Assembly (NCBI GenBank): GCA_022824005.1
Contig: JAJEBG010000007.1
Location: 39,284-103,283, forward strand
Reading direction: 5' to 3'
Length of the DNA stretch: 64,000 bases
From: Paracoccaceae bacterium
GTDB lineage: Bacteria > Pseudomonadota > Alphaproteobacteria > Rhodobacterales > Rhodobacteraceae
Shown here: positions 8,904 through 18,812 of the stretch, in pieces
Layout: every line of letters begins with the position of its first letter
Numbering within the stretch: the stretch's first letter is position 1
Notes under the pieces: model-generated
Told to the model about the DNA's origin: nothing
What the model saw: the letters and a program-made list of their open reading frames with translations, nothing else
Databases searched by the model: none
Program-made: the position numbers and the translations under genes

Positions 8904-11900
8904 TCAATACTCATCAACCGAGACAATACCTTCAAGACTCGCGATCGCTCTCTTGACTTTAGAATTCAGCGTATACTTATCACGAACCTTGATAATGATC
9001 TCGTAATCCTTTCCTGATGTCATCGGACAGAGCCAAACTTCTCCCTGCCTCTCTCCCTCTTGACAATGACTGTCAAGCAATTGGCGGATCAATTGTGGCG
9101 CATCAATTGTTTTATAATGAATCCGCAATCGCTTCAGTGACGCCTTTGTCTTGATCTTCGTGGCGTCAAAGAACTCAAGCACGTTGGCGGTCAATCGGGT
9201 TTGCCCATTTGCCCGATGAGCCGTGAGTAAAGCCTTCACACAAACTCCAACCTGGAGCTTAATCCCACATTTCTCCAACAATTCAGAAAAAACGGTGACT
9301 TCAAAACTCCCGGAAGGGTCTGACAGTTCCAAAAAGGCATATTTATTCCCATTTTGCGAAGTGCGTTGTTGAATACCCGAGACTTTACCGGCCAAAAGGA
9401 ATGGCTTTTTCTTCTGTGTGAGTTGTGGAAGGAGTTCTTCATACAAGATCACGCCAGCCGCCCTTAGCGATGGCAGATGGTCTTCAAGAGGATGGCCCGA
9501 GAGGTAAAATCCGATGGCCAATAATTCTCGTTCTGATCGCTCCATGCCGCTCCATTCGGCGCAGTTTGGCAGATCGGGCGGGGGCACCGCCTCTCCACTT
9601 TCGTCAAAGAGGCTGATCTGATCAGATTCGCGCTCGTGATGAACGGTTTGAGAATAAGACAGCATCAAATCTATCGATTCAAACACCTGTCTTCGATTCG
9701 GTTCAATAGCATCAAAAGCGCCGGCTTGAGCCAAACACTCCAACGGTTTTGTGCCAACATGTTTCAAGTTCACGCGATCGGCAAAATCAAACAAACTGGT
9801 AAATGGCCGATTGTCACGCCCGTCGACAATAATCTTAATAGTGTCCGTGCCGATATTTCTGATGGCTCTTAACCCGTAGAGGATTTTGCCATCTTGGACA
9901 GCGAATTCTCCACCGCATCGATTGACGCACGGCATGCATAACTCAATATCAAGATGCTTCAATTCATTCACAAAGACCTTCAATTTATCGATATCGCCGA
10001 TATCGCAGTTCATTATTGAGGCCATGAACTCGACGGGATGGTTAGCCTTGAGATAGGCCGTTTGGTAGCTCACCAACGCATAAGCCGCCGCGTGGGCTTT
10101 AGGAAATCCATATTCAGCAAACCGAGCCATGAGTTCCCAGACCCCGTCAGCAGTTTTCGAATCGACACCATTTTTCTCAGCCCCAATCATAAATTTGGGC
10201 TTCTCGACATCCATATCCTCCTTTAATTTTTTGCCGATAGCTCGGCGCAAAAGATCTGCCTGCCCGAGCGAATAGCCAGCCATTGATTGGGCGATCTGCA
10301 TCACCTGTTCTTGGTAGACCATGATCCCATGCGTTTCGGCAACGATGTGGTCTATCGACTCATGCTGTTCTTCACGATTCTTCTTATTGTTTTTGACATC
10401 ACAATAGGTCGGAATATTCTGCATCGGACCAGGACGATATAGTGCTACAAGTGCCACAATATCTTCGATGCGGGTCGGCTTCAGCCGACACAGCGTGTCC
10501 TTCATTCCCGAGCTTTCGAGCTGAAATACCGCCACGGTTTCAGCCTCTGCACACATTTTAAACGTTTTAGCATCATCAAGGATGAGATTATTAATGTCGA
10601 TTTCAACTCCTCTCTCAGCCAGAAGGTCAACCGTCTTCTTGATCCCAGTCAACGTCTTCAGTCCCAAAAAGTCGAACTTCACTAGACCCGCTTTTTCGAC
10701 CCATTTCATTGAGAATTGCGTGGCTGGAATGGTTGATTTAGGATCGCGATAGAGTGGCACCATTTGATCTAGGGGTCGGTCACCAATGACCACACCCGCG
10801 GCATGGGTGGAGGCATTGCGTGGCAATCCCTCCAGTTCTTGAGCAAAGTCAAACATCTGCTTAATCGAAGCGTCCGAATCATAGAATTCTTGAAGCCGCG
10901 GCTCGCGGGCCAAGGCTTCGCCGATTGAAAGGGGATTGGCACCTTCACGGGGAATCAATTTCGCGATCGTGTCGACTTTTGAGAAAGGTATTCTAAGAAC
11001 TCGACCGACATCCCGAATCGCGGCTCGGCTCATCATGGCACCAAAAGTAATGATATGGGCGACCCTATCACTCCCATACTTGTCTTGAACGTAGCGAATA
11101 ACCTCGTCACGCCGCTCTTGGCAAAAATCGATATCGAAGTCGGGCATCGAAATCCGCTCTGGGTTGAGGAATCGCTCAAAAATCAGATCGAAACGCAATG
11201 GATCAAGATCAGTAATGGTCAAGGAATAGGCGACAAGAGAGCCAGCTCCTGAACCTCGGCCTGCTCCGACAGGAATGCCATTTTGCTTGGCCCATTTGAT
11301 AAAGTCCGCCACGATCAGAAAATAGCCCGCAAAACCCATTTCGCGGATGACCTTAAGTTCGTAGTCGAGCCGTTGACGGTAAGCGGTCTCAGGGGCCACC
11401 TTCTCAATCACGTCAAGCCGTTTTTTTAACCCATCTTTCGCTTGGCGCGTCAACTCATCAGTTTCGTTCTTGGTAAATTTTGGCAGTATAGGCTCGCGCG
11501 GCAAAGCCCAAAATGAACAACGTTGAGCAATCTCTATGGTATTAGAAATGGCTTCTGGAATATCAGCAAACAATTCCGCCATTTCATTGGGAGATTTGAA
11601 ATAATGTTCCGGAGTCAGTCGCCGACGTCCCTTTTTTTGGTCGACATAAGTCCCTTGAGCAATGCACAGAAAAGCATCATGGGCTGGATACATTTCCCGC
11701 TTAGGAAAGTGGACATCGTTGGTCGCCACAAGTGGAAGTTGATGTTCATAGGCCAGCCTAAGCATGACGGGTTCAGTGACACTCTCGGTTCGAGAAATGT
11801 CCGATCCCTGATCATGATGCCGTTGAATTTCAACATAGGTTCGATGGGGAAAAATCTCAGCCAGCGCCAACAGTAAAACTTCCGCATCCTTGTCGCGACC

Positions 11901-12344
11901 CTCAGCAGCGTAGCGGCCCACCGGACCTTCGGCTCCCCCGGTCAAACAAATCAAACCGGCCGAATGCTGCCGCAATTGAGCTAATGTGAGGACGCGGCGG
12001 CTATCCTCGGAATGGACATATAGAAGAGAGTTGAGGGCGAGCAGATTGCCATAACCCACCTCATTTTGAGCGAGGAGCACAATTGAACCCTCTTCATCAT
12101 CCGCAAGTTCATCAAACTCCGGTTTGATTGACAATTGACACCCATGAATGGGTTGCACTCCTGAAGCCGCCAACGTGGAAGCAAACTCAAGCGCACCGAA
12201 AAGATTGCTGTTGTCGGCGACGGCCACGGCCGGCATGCCATTTTCAGCACAGAGGCTTGGCAATTCAGAAATTCGCAATGCTCCTTCCAACAGGGAATAT
12301 TCACTGCGTATTCGTAGATGCACAAAAGGCGTTTTGTCTGACAT
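8904..12344 (-). CDS. dnaE: DNA polymerase III alpha subunit
   Basis: A 1146-residue replicative polymerase. The N-terminal PHP domain begins FVHLRIRSEYSLLEGA. The catalytic aspartates lie in PDFDIDF (residues 401-407), followed by QERRDEVIRYVQDKYG. A C-terminal OB-fold region (PFLLAGKVSGIQQRTSQNG) completes the family layout. I use ATG 12344 because a GGAAG-type ribosome site lies just upstream and the protein then starts right before the PHP domain; the frame is open to 12479. It is divergent from xdhA with a 275-bp gap. Length is normal for DnaE1. Confidence 0.95.
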   Translation of the reverse strand: MSDKTPFVHLRIRSEYSLLEGALRISELPSLCAENGMPAVAVADNSNLFGALEFASTLAASGVQPIHGCQLSIKPEFDELADDEEGSIVLLAQNEVGYGNLLALNSLLYVHSEDSRRVLTLAQLRQHSAGLICLTGGAEGPVGRYAAEGRDKDAEVLLLALAEIFPHRTYVEIQRHHDQGSDISRTESVTEPVMLRLAYEHQLPLVATNDVHFPKREMYPAHDAFLCIAQGTYVDQKKGRRRLTPEHYFKSPNEMAELFADIPEAISNTIEIAQRCSFWALPREPILPKFTKNETDELTRQAKDGLKKRLDVIEKVAPETAYRQRLDYELKVIREMGFAGYFLIVADFIKWAKQNGIPVGAGRGSGAGSLVAYSLTITDLDPLRFDLIFERFLNPERISMPDFDIDFCQERRDEVIRYVQDKYGSDRVAHIITFGAMMSRAAIRDVGRVLRIPFSKVDTIAKLIPREGANPLSIGEALAREPRLQEFYDSDASIKQMFDFAQELEGLPRNASTHAAGVVIGDRPLDQMVPLYRDPKSTIPATQFSMKWVEKAGLVKFDFLGLKTLTGIKKTVDLLAERGVEIDINNLILDDAKTFKMCAEAETVAVFQLESSGMKDTLCRLKPTRIEDIVALVALYRPGPMQNIPTYCDVKNNKKNREEQHESIDHIVAETHGIMVYQEQVMQIAQSMAGYSLGQADLLRRAIGKKLKEDMDVEKPKFMIGAEKNGVDSKTADGVWELMARFAEYGFPKAHAAAYALVSYQTAYLKANHPVEFMASIMNCDIGDIDKLKVFVNELKHLDIELCMPCVNRCGGEFAVQDGKILYGLRAIRNIGTDTIKIIVDGRDNRPFTSLFDFADRVNLKHVGTKPLECLAQAGAFDAIEPNRRQVFESIDLMLSYSQTVHHERESDQISLFDESGEAVPPPDLPNCAEWSGMERSERELLAIGFYLSGHPLEDHLPSLRAAGVILYEELLPQLTQKKKPFLLAGKVSGIQQRTSQNGNKYAFLELSDPSGSFEVTVFSELLEKCGIKLQVGVCVKALLTAHRANGQTRLTANVLEFFDATKIKTKASLKRLRIHYKTIDAPQLIRQLLDSHCQEGERQGEVWLCPMTSGKDYEIIIKVRDKYTLNSKVKRAIASLEGIVSVDEY

Positions 12345-12619
12345 ACTATCTTCCTTAAACCAAGTCTGTGAGATGGTGAACCATTCAAGTTCTCCCCTTG
12401 CAATAGACGGCCATCTTGAACTTTCTAAGTTGGAGAACCAATTAGAGTCCCAGCCGCCTCGCCGGAAAATTGCAACCACGATTGGATCGGAATGACTTTG
12501 TTCTTCGTCTGTGGTATGATCTAACCCGTCGCTGAAGTCCGCATATCAATGATGCCTAAAGTGAAGTTTTTTTGAACCAAGAAAGGCAACGGGCTATTGG
12601 CAGAGTTGAGGAGTTTAGT

Positions 12620-14017
12620 GTGGAAGAGGAATTGACATTAAATGGGGAAAAAACGACCCTGAATTTGTCGCTGCCAAACAAAACATTGCTTGATTGGCTT
12701 CGCGAAGATTGTGGACTTAAAGGGACCAAAGAGGGCTGCAACGAGGGAGATTGCGGGGCCTGCACAGTGATTGTCACCGATCGTGCCGGGGGAAAAATCC
12801 GTCGCCGTGCGGTAAATTCATGCACCATGTTTTTGCCACAAGTTGTGGGCAAAGATGTCCGCACCATTGAAGGGCTCACCCCTAAAGGCGAATCTCTACA
12901 TCCGGTTCAGTCGGCGATAGTCACCGAACATGCCAGCCAATGCGGTTTTTGTACGCCGGGCATTGTCACATCTCTGGCCGCGGCGCACGCCAATCGTAAC
13001 GCGAATCATGATGATGTCTTGGCAGGCAATCTGTGCCGCTGCACCGGCTATGCGCCTATCATCCGAGCCGCCGAGGCGGCCTTTGATCAACCACCACCTC
13101 GCTGGCTCAAAAAAGCGGAGAAGAACATCCAAAATGGTCGAAAGGGTTTTCGCACCGATAAGATTTTTGCCCCGACACATGTCGATGAACTAGCCGAATG
13201 GTATGCCGATCACCCGCACGCGCTTTTGGTCGCTGGAGCCACTGATGTCGGACTTTGGGTGACCAAACAGCATCGTGAACTCCCACCACTCTGTTTTGTG
13301 GGCGATGTTGAAGGTCTTTCTGATATTCGCAGGAGTCGTGATTGGGTTGAAATCGGTGCCGCCGTTACGATCGCTGATCTTAGAGAGGCCATAGGCCAAC
13401 ATCATCCAAGTCTAGGCGAATTATTGCGTCGTTTTGGCTCCGTTCAAGTGCGTAATTCAGCGACCATTGGCGGTAATATCGCCAATGGATCCCCCATCGG
13501 AGACGGTGCACCAGCCCTCATTGCCTTGTCTGGTGAGGTGACATTGCGGCATCGAGACACGCGACGCACTCTCCCCCTCGAAAACTTTTTCATCAATTAC
13601 GGCCAGCAGGATCGGAAAGAGGGAGAATTTGTCGAATCGCTGCGTTTTCCAGTGCAGGCCGATCGTTTGCGCTGTTACAAACTCTCAAAACGATTTGATC
13701 AAGATATCTCGGCCGTTTGCGGTTGTTTCAATATCAATGTCGATAAGGGCCGCGTGACTTCGGCTCGGATCGCTTTTGGTGGAATGGCCGCCACTCCTAA
13801 ACGCGCTATGAATACTGAGGCGGCTCTCATGGCAAATCAGGACTGGAGTCAAGAGACGATTAATGACGCACTAGGGGAAATGAACAAAGATTTTTCGCCC
13901 ATCAGCGATGCTAGAGCAAGTAAAACTTACCGAATGAATTCGGCTTGCAACATGCTTAATCGCTATTTCCTTGAAGATATGTGTTCTCAAGAAAATAAAG
14001 GGATTCTTGATGTCTAA
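12620..14017 (+). CDS. xdhA: Xanthine dehydrogenase small subunit (2Fe-2S and FAD)
   Basis: A 465-residue protein. The plant-type 2Fe-2S cluster ligands are C40, C45, C48 and C68 (CNEGDCGAC). The second cluster uses C108, C111, C139 and C141 (CGFCTPG, CRCTGY). The FAD domain follows with LLVAGATDVGLWVTK and TIGGNIANGSPIGDG. XdhA relays electrons from the molybdenum site to NAD. Start choice: the frame opens with TTG at 12572, but GTG 12620 has GAGGAG at 12608-12613 with 6-nt spacing, and translation then begins just ahead of the 2Fe-2S domain. It overlaps xdhB by 8 bp in an xdhABC operon. Confidence 0.93.
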   Translation: MEEELTLNGEKTTLNLSLPNKTLLDWLREDCGLKGTKEGCNEGDCGACTVIVTDRAGGKIRRRAVNSCTMFLPQVVGKDVRTIEGLTPKGESLHPVQSAIVTEHASQCGFCTPGIVTSLAAAHANRNANHDDVLAGNLCRCTGYAPIIRAAEAAFDQPPPRWLKKAEKNIQNGRKGFRTDKIFAPTHVDELAEWYADHPHALLVAGATDVGLWVTKQHRELPPLCFVGDVEGLSDIRRSRDWVEIGAAVTIADLREAIGQHHPSLGELLRRFGSVQVRNSATIGGNIANGSPIGDGAPALIALSGEVTLRHRDTRRTLPLENFFINYGQQDRKEGEFVESLRFPVQADRLRCYKLSKRFDQDISAVCGCFNINVDKGRVTSARIAFGGMAATPKRAMNTEAALMANQDWSQETINDALGEMNKDFSPISDARASKTYRMNSACNMLNRYFLEDMCSQENKGILDV

Positions 14018-16325
14018 CCGGCAGTCTGTTCATCAGCCCCTTCCCCATGACGCCGCGACGCAGCATGTGACGGGTCAAGCGATCTATATCGATGACATTC
14101 CTGTTCCGGCCAATACTTTGCATCTCGCTTTTGGTTTGTCCAAAATCGCGGCCGGAAAAATCGCTTCGATTGATCTGACGGAAGTCGAATGTGCTCATGG
14201 TGTCCATCGAGTCCTGACGGCTGACGACCTGCCAGCAGGAAATGATGTCTCGCCCTCCGCCGGCGATGAACCCTTATTGGCCGAGGGCGAGGTCCATTTT
14301 GCTGGTCAGCCTATCTTTCTCGTGATTGCCGAGGGTCACCATTTGGCACGACGCGCCGCGGCACGAGGAGTCGTCAACATTGTGCCACAGACTCCAATAT
14401 TTACGATTGATGAAGCCCTTTCGGCGTCGAGCCGATTCGAAGACCGCCTCTGTTATCAAAAGGGCAATCCGTCATCAGAGATTGAGAACGCGCGGCATGT
14501 CGTCGAGGGACAAATTAAAATCGGCGGTCAAGAACATTTTTACTTGGAGGGACAAGCCGCCCTTGCCATGCCGCAAGAAAATGGGGACATGCTGGTTTAT
14601 TCTTCGACCCAACACCCAACTGAGGTGCAGCATAAGGTCGCAGAAGCGATCGGTCGCCCCATGCATGGGGTGCAAGTTCAGACTCGTCGGATGGGGGGCG
14701 GGTTTGGCGGCAAAGAAAGCCAAGCGAACGCCATTGCTTGTGCGTGCGCCGTGGCAGCGTCACTGACCGGCAAGCCTTGCAAGATGCGCCTTGATCGAGA
14801 CGATGACATGATCACGACGGGGAAACGCCATGACGCTGTAATAAAATATCGCGTGGGCTTTGATGACAATGGACGCATTAATGGGATTGAATTTGATCAA
14901 TTCATTCGTTGCGGTTGGTCGCAAGATTTATCTTTGCCCGTCTCTGACCGAGCGATGCTCCATTCTGACAACTGCTATAATCTCAAAACCATTGCTGTGC
15001 GTTCAGAGCGGCTCAAAACCAACACGCAATCAGCAACGGCGTTTCGTGGATTTGGTGGCCCTCAAGGCATGCTCGGTATTGAACGGGTAATGGATCATAT
15101 TGCTTTCGTTCTCAAGAAAAATCCTCTGACCGTTCGAGAGAATAATCTTTACCCAAGTCACGAGACCTCGCCCTGCGGGGAGACATTCTACGGAATGAGA
15201 GTTAACGATTTTGTGGCCGACAAAATCATTAAGGAGTTAAGCCAGAATTGCGCGTATTCTGAACGGCGCAAAGAGGTCGATGCGTGGAACAAATCTCATA
15301 AATGCATCAAGCGCGGTCTATCTTTGACCCCCGTCAAATTTGGAATTTCCTTCACTCTCACCCATTACAATCAGGCCGGAGCCTTAGTAAATGTCTATCA
15401 AGACGGCTCCATCCGGATCAATCATGGTGGAACTGAAATGGGGCAAGGATTGTTTATTAAGGTGGCGCAAATTGCGGCTGAAGCCTTTGGTCAGCCCATT
15501 GACACCGTTCGAATTACCGCCACTGACACCAGTAAAGTCCCAAATACCTCACCCACCGCGGCCTCTTCAGGCTCTGACTTGAACGGAATGGCGGTTAAGA
15601 TCGCGTGTGACGAAATTATTGATCGACTCATCAAATTGGTGGCTCGGCAACACCAAGCACAGGTCAGCGAGGTCGCATTTGCCGATGGTGTTTTTTCTGT
15701 GGGAAGCGAATCGTATAATTTTGATGACGTTGTCAACTCGGCTTATTTGAATCGAGTCTCGCTCTCAGCGACTGGCCATTATGCCACTCCAAAAATCAGT
15801 TGGGATCGGATCGCGGGCAAAGGAAGACCCTTCTATTATTTTGCCTACGGTGCGGCGGCAACAGAAGTGGCCATTGATACATTGACAGGAGAACACCGGA
15901 TCCTCCGAACTGACATTCTACATGACGCCGGTCAATCATTGAATCCGGCCGTCGACATCGGACAGATTGAAGGCGGATATGTGCAAGGCGCGGGTTGGCT
16001 GACCAGTGAGGAACTCGTCTGGGATGCTCAATCTGGCCGACTGCTGACGCATGCGCCTTCCACCTATAAGATACCGGCTTGCTCCGACCGTCCGCGCCAA
16101 TTTAATGTCAAACTTTGGGACAAGGGCTACAATAAAGAAAATGTGGTCTATCGTTCAAAAGCGGTCGGCGAGCCGCCTTTTATGCTGGCCATCTCTGTCC
16201 TGATGGCCCTATCCGACGCCGTGTCGGCGTGTGGAAATGGTTCTGTTTACCCGTCTCTCAACGCACCCGCAACACCTGAGACCGTCCTCGCAGCGGTTGA
16301 GACTCAACGGGGGACGATTCAATGA
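14010..16325 (+). CDS. xdhB: Xanthine dehydrogenase molybdenum-binding large subunit
   Basis: A 771-residue molybdopterin subunit. Conserved features include GGQEHFYLEGQAA (the Glu that contacts substrate in characterised enzymes), GGGFGGKE, ATAFRGFGGPQGM (the Arg that positions purine substrate), GGTEMGQGLF, and near the end KAVGEPPFMLA with the catalytic Glu. Keeping both the purine-contacting Glu and Arg argues for real xanthine/hypoxanthine oxidation rather than another molybdenum hydroxylase activity. ATG 14010 lies within the end of xdhA, preceded by AAAGGGA, so coupling is likely. Cytoplasmic. Confidence 0.93.
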   Translation: MSNRQSVHQPLPHDAATQHVTGQAIYIDDIPVPANTLHLAFGLSKIAAGKIASIDLTEVECAHGVHRVLTADDLPAGNDVSPSAGDEPLLAEGEVHFAGQPIFLVIAEGHHLARRAAARGVVNIVPQTPIFTIDEALSASSRFEDRLCYQKGNPSSEIENARHVVEGQIKIGGQEHFYLEGQAALAMPQENGDMLVYSSTQHPTEVQHKVAEAIGRPMHGVQVQTRRMGGGFGGKESQANAIACACAVAASLTGKPCKMRLDRDDDMITTGKRHDAVIKYRVGFDDNGRINGIEFDQFIRCGWSQDLSLPVSDRAMLHSDNCYNLKTIAVRSERLKTNTQSATAFRGFGGPQGMLGIERVMDHIAFVLKKNPLTVRENNLYPSHETSPCGETFYGMRVNDFVADKIIKELSQNCAYSERRKEVDAWNKSHKCIKRGLSLTPVKFGISFTLTHYNQAGALVNVYQDGSIRINHGGTEMGQGLFIKVAQIAAEAFGQPIDTVRITATDTSKVPNTSPTAASSGSDLNGMAVKIACDEIIDRLIKLVARQHQAQVSEVAFADGVFSVGSESYNFDDVVNSAYLNRVSLSATGHYATPKISWDRIAGKGRPFYYFAYGAAATEVAIDTLTGEHRILRTDILHDAGQSLNPAVDIGQIEGGYVQGAGWLTSEELVWDAQSGRLLTHAPSTYKIPACSDRPRQFNVKLWDKGYNKENVVYRSKAVGEPPFMLAISVLMALSDAVSACGNGSVYPSLNAPATPETVLAAVETQRGTIQ

Positions 16326-17233
16326 GTCTGAATATTAAAGAATTGACATCTGAGGTGAACAAGCGGGGATCGGTGGCCCGCGTCGTCGTCGTCGACACCT
16401 TGGGATCGGCACCAAGAGAGGCTGGTGCGAATATGCTTGTTTGGCATAACGGACAAAGCGGAACCATTGGCGGCGGTGCTCTTGAATACAGCGCCGCCGA
16501 CGATGCCCGCAAACGTCTGGGTTCAGGAAGCACTTCACCTCATCTTCAACGCATGCCTCTAGGGCCTAGTTTAGGGCAATGCTGTGGTGGCTCTGTGACC
16601 CTGCTAACGGAAATATTCAATCGTGAAACTGTTCCCAAAATTCTTCAGGACAAACAGACCGTCTCCCTGAGGGCCATCACAAAGAATGGTGACGATGGCT
16701 CAGTTGCCCTGAAGGTCCTCAACAGAAATTCAAGCTCCATTGCGGTGAAGGAGGGCTGGATTGCTGAAAAACTTTCTTCTCCGTCAAGAGTTGTTTGGAT
16801 TTATGGTGCCGGCCATGTCGGCCGTGCGATTGTCAATGCCTTGCTCCCCTTGCCACAATTCGCCATCGTTTGGCTTGACACCAGCCACGACCGTTTTCCT
16901 GACAATCCACCAGAAAATGATGTCGATATTCTCGTCGCCAACGACTTGGCGAAAGCTTCAACCCACGCGCCTGACCACGGTGAGCACCTCATTTTCACCT
17001 ACTCTCATTCGATGGACCTCGACATCTGTCATCAAGTTCTTTCAAAAGAATTCAAATTGGCCGGATTGATCGGATCATCAACCAAATGGGCCCGCTTCAG
17101 AAAACGATTGATTGAATTTGGTCACAGCCCCGAACAAGTCGATCGAATCATTTGTCCAATAGGCAGCATCCATCTCGGTAAACATCCACAAGCGATTGCC
17201 ATTGGAGTGGTGTCTCAGCTGTTGGCATCCTGA
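16322..17233 (+). CDS. xdhC: Xanthine dehydrogenase accessory protein XdhC
   Basis: A 303-residue protein with VVVDTLGSAPREAGANMLVW, GTIGGGALEYSAADDA and GPSLGQCCGGSVTLLTE in the N-terminal domain, and a Rossmann domain with VWIYGAGHVGRAIVNAL. In the Rhodobacter system XdhC binds and sulfurylates the molybdenum cofactor and delivers it to XdhB. The start overlaps the xdhB stop as ATGA (16322-16325), completing a tightly coupled operon. The cysteine pair in GQCCGG is the conserved family signature. Confidence 0.93.
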   Translation: MSLNIKELTSEVNKRGSVARVVVVDTLGSAPREAGANMLVWHNGQSGTIGGGALEYSAADDARKRLGSGSTSPHLQRMPLGPSLGQCCGGSVTLLTEIFNRETVPKILQDKQTVSLRAITKNGDDGSVALKVLNRNSSSIAVKEGWIAEKLSSPSRVVWIYGAGHVGRAIVNALLPLPQFAIVWLDTSHDRFPDNPPENDVDILVANDLAKASTHAPDHGEHLIFTYSHSMDLDICHQVLSKEFKLAGLIGSSTKWARFRKRLIEFGHSPEQVDRIICPIGSIHLGKHPQAIAIGVVSQLLAS

Positions 17234-17243
17234 TAAGGGCCGT

Positions 17244-17600
17244 TTATGGCCGGCCAATCAATTTTCGGGAACGATATCCATGACTAACCGCGCGTGCCTG
17301 CCGATCGGTCTCATTTTTCCACCATTGGACCACATTGTTGCCTTCAAACGCCGCTTCTCCAGACTTCTTGACGAGGACGACATATTTTCCGCTCCTCCCA
17401 ACACGATATTCGGTCATTTCACCCTCAATGATGTAAGCCACTGAAGGTCAAGACTGATGTTTGTGTAGCGTCACGACCGCACCGGGATCAAAGACAATCG
17501 CTCGTACTCTCAGCATTTGACCTTCAGGGGATTCTATATGAATTTTTGTGTTCAAGGGATTGAGGGCACTATTCCAGATTGAGAGCAGGGCAAACCTATC
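17244..17600 (-). pseudogene. Cupin-domain protein interrupted by a nonsense codon
   Basis: One minus-strand frame from about 17600 to 17244 reads as a small cupin: MLRVRAIVFDPGAVVTLHKH, then QS-stop-PSVAYIIEGEMTEYRVG, then EGNNVVQWWKN and RAVSHGYRS. The pattern PGA...H.H...P....Y..EGE is the first cupin metal-binding motif. A TGA at 17448-17450 interrupts the motif in the same frame; a single C-to-T change from CGA would explain it. No convincing start lies at the 5' end, so a truncation is also possible. It is either a decaying gene or a base-call error. The 3' remainder alone (65 codons) lacks the paired histidines. It is convergent with xdhC. Confidence 0.55.
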
Positions 17601-17897
17601 TTATGAAAAAGATTGAGGCACTGGCACTAGATTTCTAGGTCACGATTAGTGGACTGTGCTGTTCATTCGGGACGTTATTGATCAAATCCACCTGTTCTTT
17701 CTCTTGAATCTCAGTGATGGATGTGAATTTTCTTGCCTCTCAATTCCCTTGTTTAAACAATCCGTTTCAACAGGGTTAAAGGCACATGACATTTGCCTAG
17801 AAACCTCCTTGCAGACTCGTCGATAAAATCTCTATAACCTTCGGTGATCGGCCGTGAGGATCGGTCATACTCAGCAGCACTTCTGACTAGAGCCTGC

Positions 17898-18812
17898 ATG
17901 CAGATTTACCTACCGATTGCCGAAGTCTCAGTAAACGCCCTCCTCCTCTTGGGACTTGGTGGGGTTGTTGGTATTCTGTCAGGTATGTTTGGCGTTGGGG
18001 GTGGATTCCTGATGACGCCTCTGCTTTTTTTCATTGGAATTCCGCCGACTATCGCCGTGGCTACAGAAGCCAATCAAATCGTTGCTTCATCAGTTTCAGG
18101 CGCGCTAGCGCATTTTCGCCGACGTTCACTCGATATCCTTATGGGGCTTATTCTTGTCGCCGGGGGCGTCATCGGTGCCGCCATCGGCGTTCAGGTGTTT
18201 GCATTGCTAAAAGCCGCAGGGCAAGTCGATACATTAGTCCGTATTGGTTATGTGGTCTTGCTAGGAATCATTGGCAGTTTGATGCTGATTGAGAGCGTTC
18301 GTGCCATTCGCAGAACCCATCAAGATTCAACACCATTAAGAAAACTGCACCAGCATAATTGGATACACGGCCTCCCATTCAAAATTAAATTTCGTTCGTC
18401 TGGGCTTTATATCAGTGCCATTCCCCCCTTGTTGATTGGGGCCATGGTCGGCGTCCTTGCGGCGATTATGGGTGTGGGCGGTGGATTCATTATGGTGCCA
18501 GCCATGATCTATATCCTTGGCATGCCAACCAAGGTCGTCATCGGAACATCATTGTTCCAAATCACTTTTGTGACGGCCTTCACCACTGTGTTACACGCGA
18601 CAACCAACCAAACCGTTGATATTGCACTGGCCTTCTTGTTGTTTCTAGGAGGTGTCGTCGGCGCACAGATAGGTGCCCGTCTCGGGGTCAAATTACCCGC
18701 TGAACAACTCCGTGTCTTTCTGGCGATTATTGTGATCGGAGTCTGTGGAAAATTGGCCATGGACTTGCTGTTGCAACCTTCAGAACTTTATTCACTCGGG
18801 GATCGACTCTGA
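17898..18812 (+). CDS. TauE/SafE family sulfite/sulfonate exporter-like permease
   Basis: A 304-residue integral membrane protein with the two-fold repeated TauE signature: GLGGVVGILSGMFGVGGGFL near the start and VGVLAAIMGVGGGFIMVPAM around the middle, with about eight hydrophobic segments. TauE/SafE proteins export sulfite, sulfoacetate or other small anions. The next gene, a TIGR02186 protein, overlaps its stop by one base (TGATG), and that pairing is widespread in Alphaproteobacteria. I use ATG 17898, which removes an unlikely hydrophilic extension beginning at GTG 17844. The transported anion cannot be assigned. Confidence 0.85.
   Translation: MQIYLPIAEVSVNALLLLGLGGVVGILSGMFGVGGGFLMTPLLFFIGIPPTIAVATEANQIVASSVSGALAHFRRRSLDILMGLILVAGGVIGAAIGVQVFALLKAAGQVDTLVRIGYVVLLGIIGSLMLIESVRAIRRTHQDSTPLRKLHQHNWIHGLPFKIKFRSSGLYISAIPPLLIGAMVGVLAAIMGVGGGFIMVPAMIYILGMPTKVVIGTSLFQITFVTAFTTVLHATTNQTVDIALAFLLFLGGVVGAQIGARLGVKLPAEQLRVFLAIIVIGVCGKLAMDLLLQPSELYSLGDRL

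Noticed and set aside
8684..8935. 83-codon frame between hisS and dnaE (minus strand)
   Set aside because: It overlaps both neighbours, has no ribosome site and matches no family I know.
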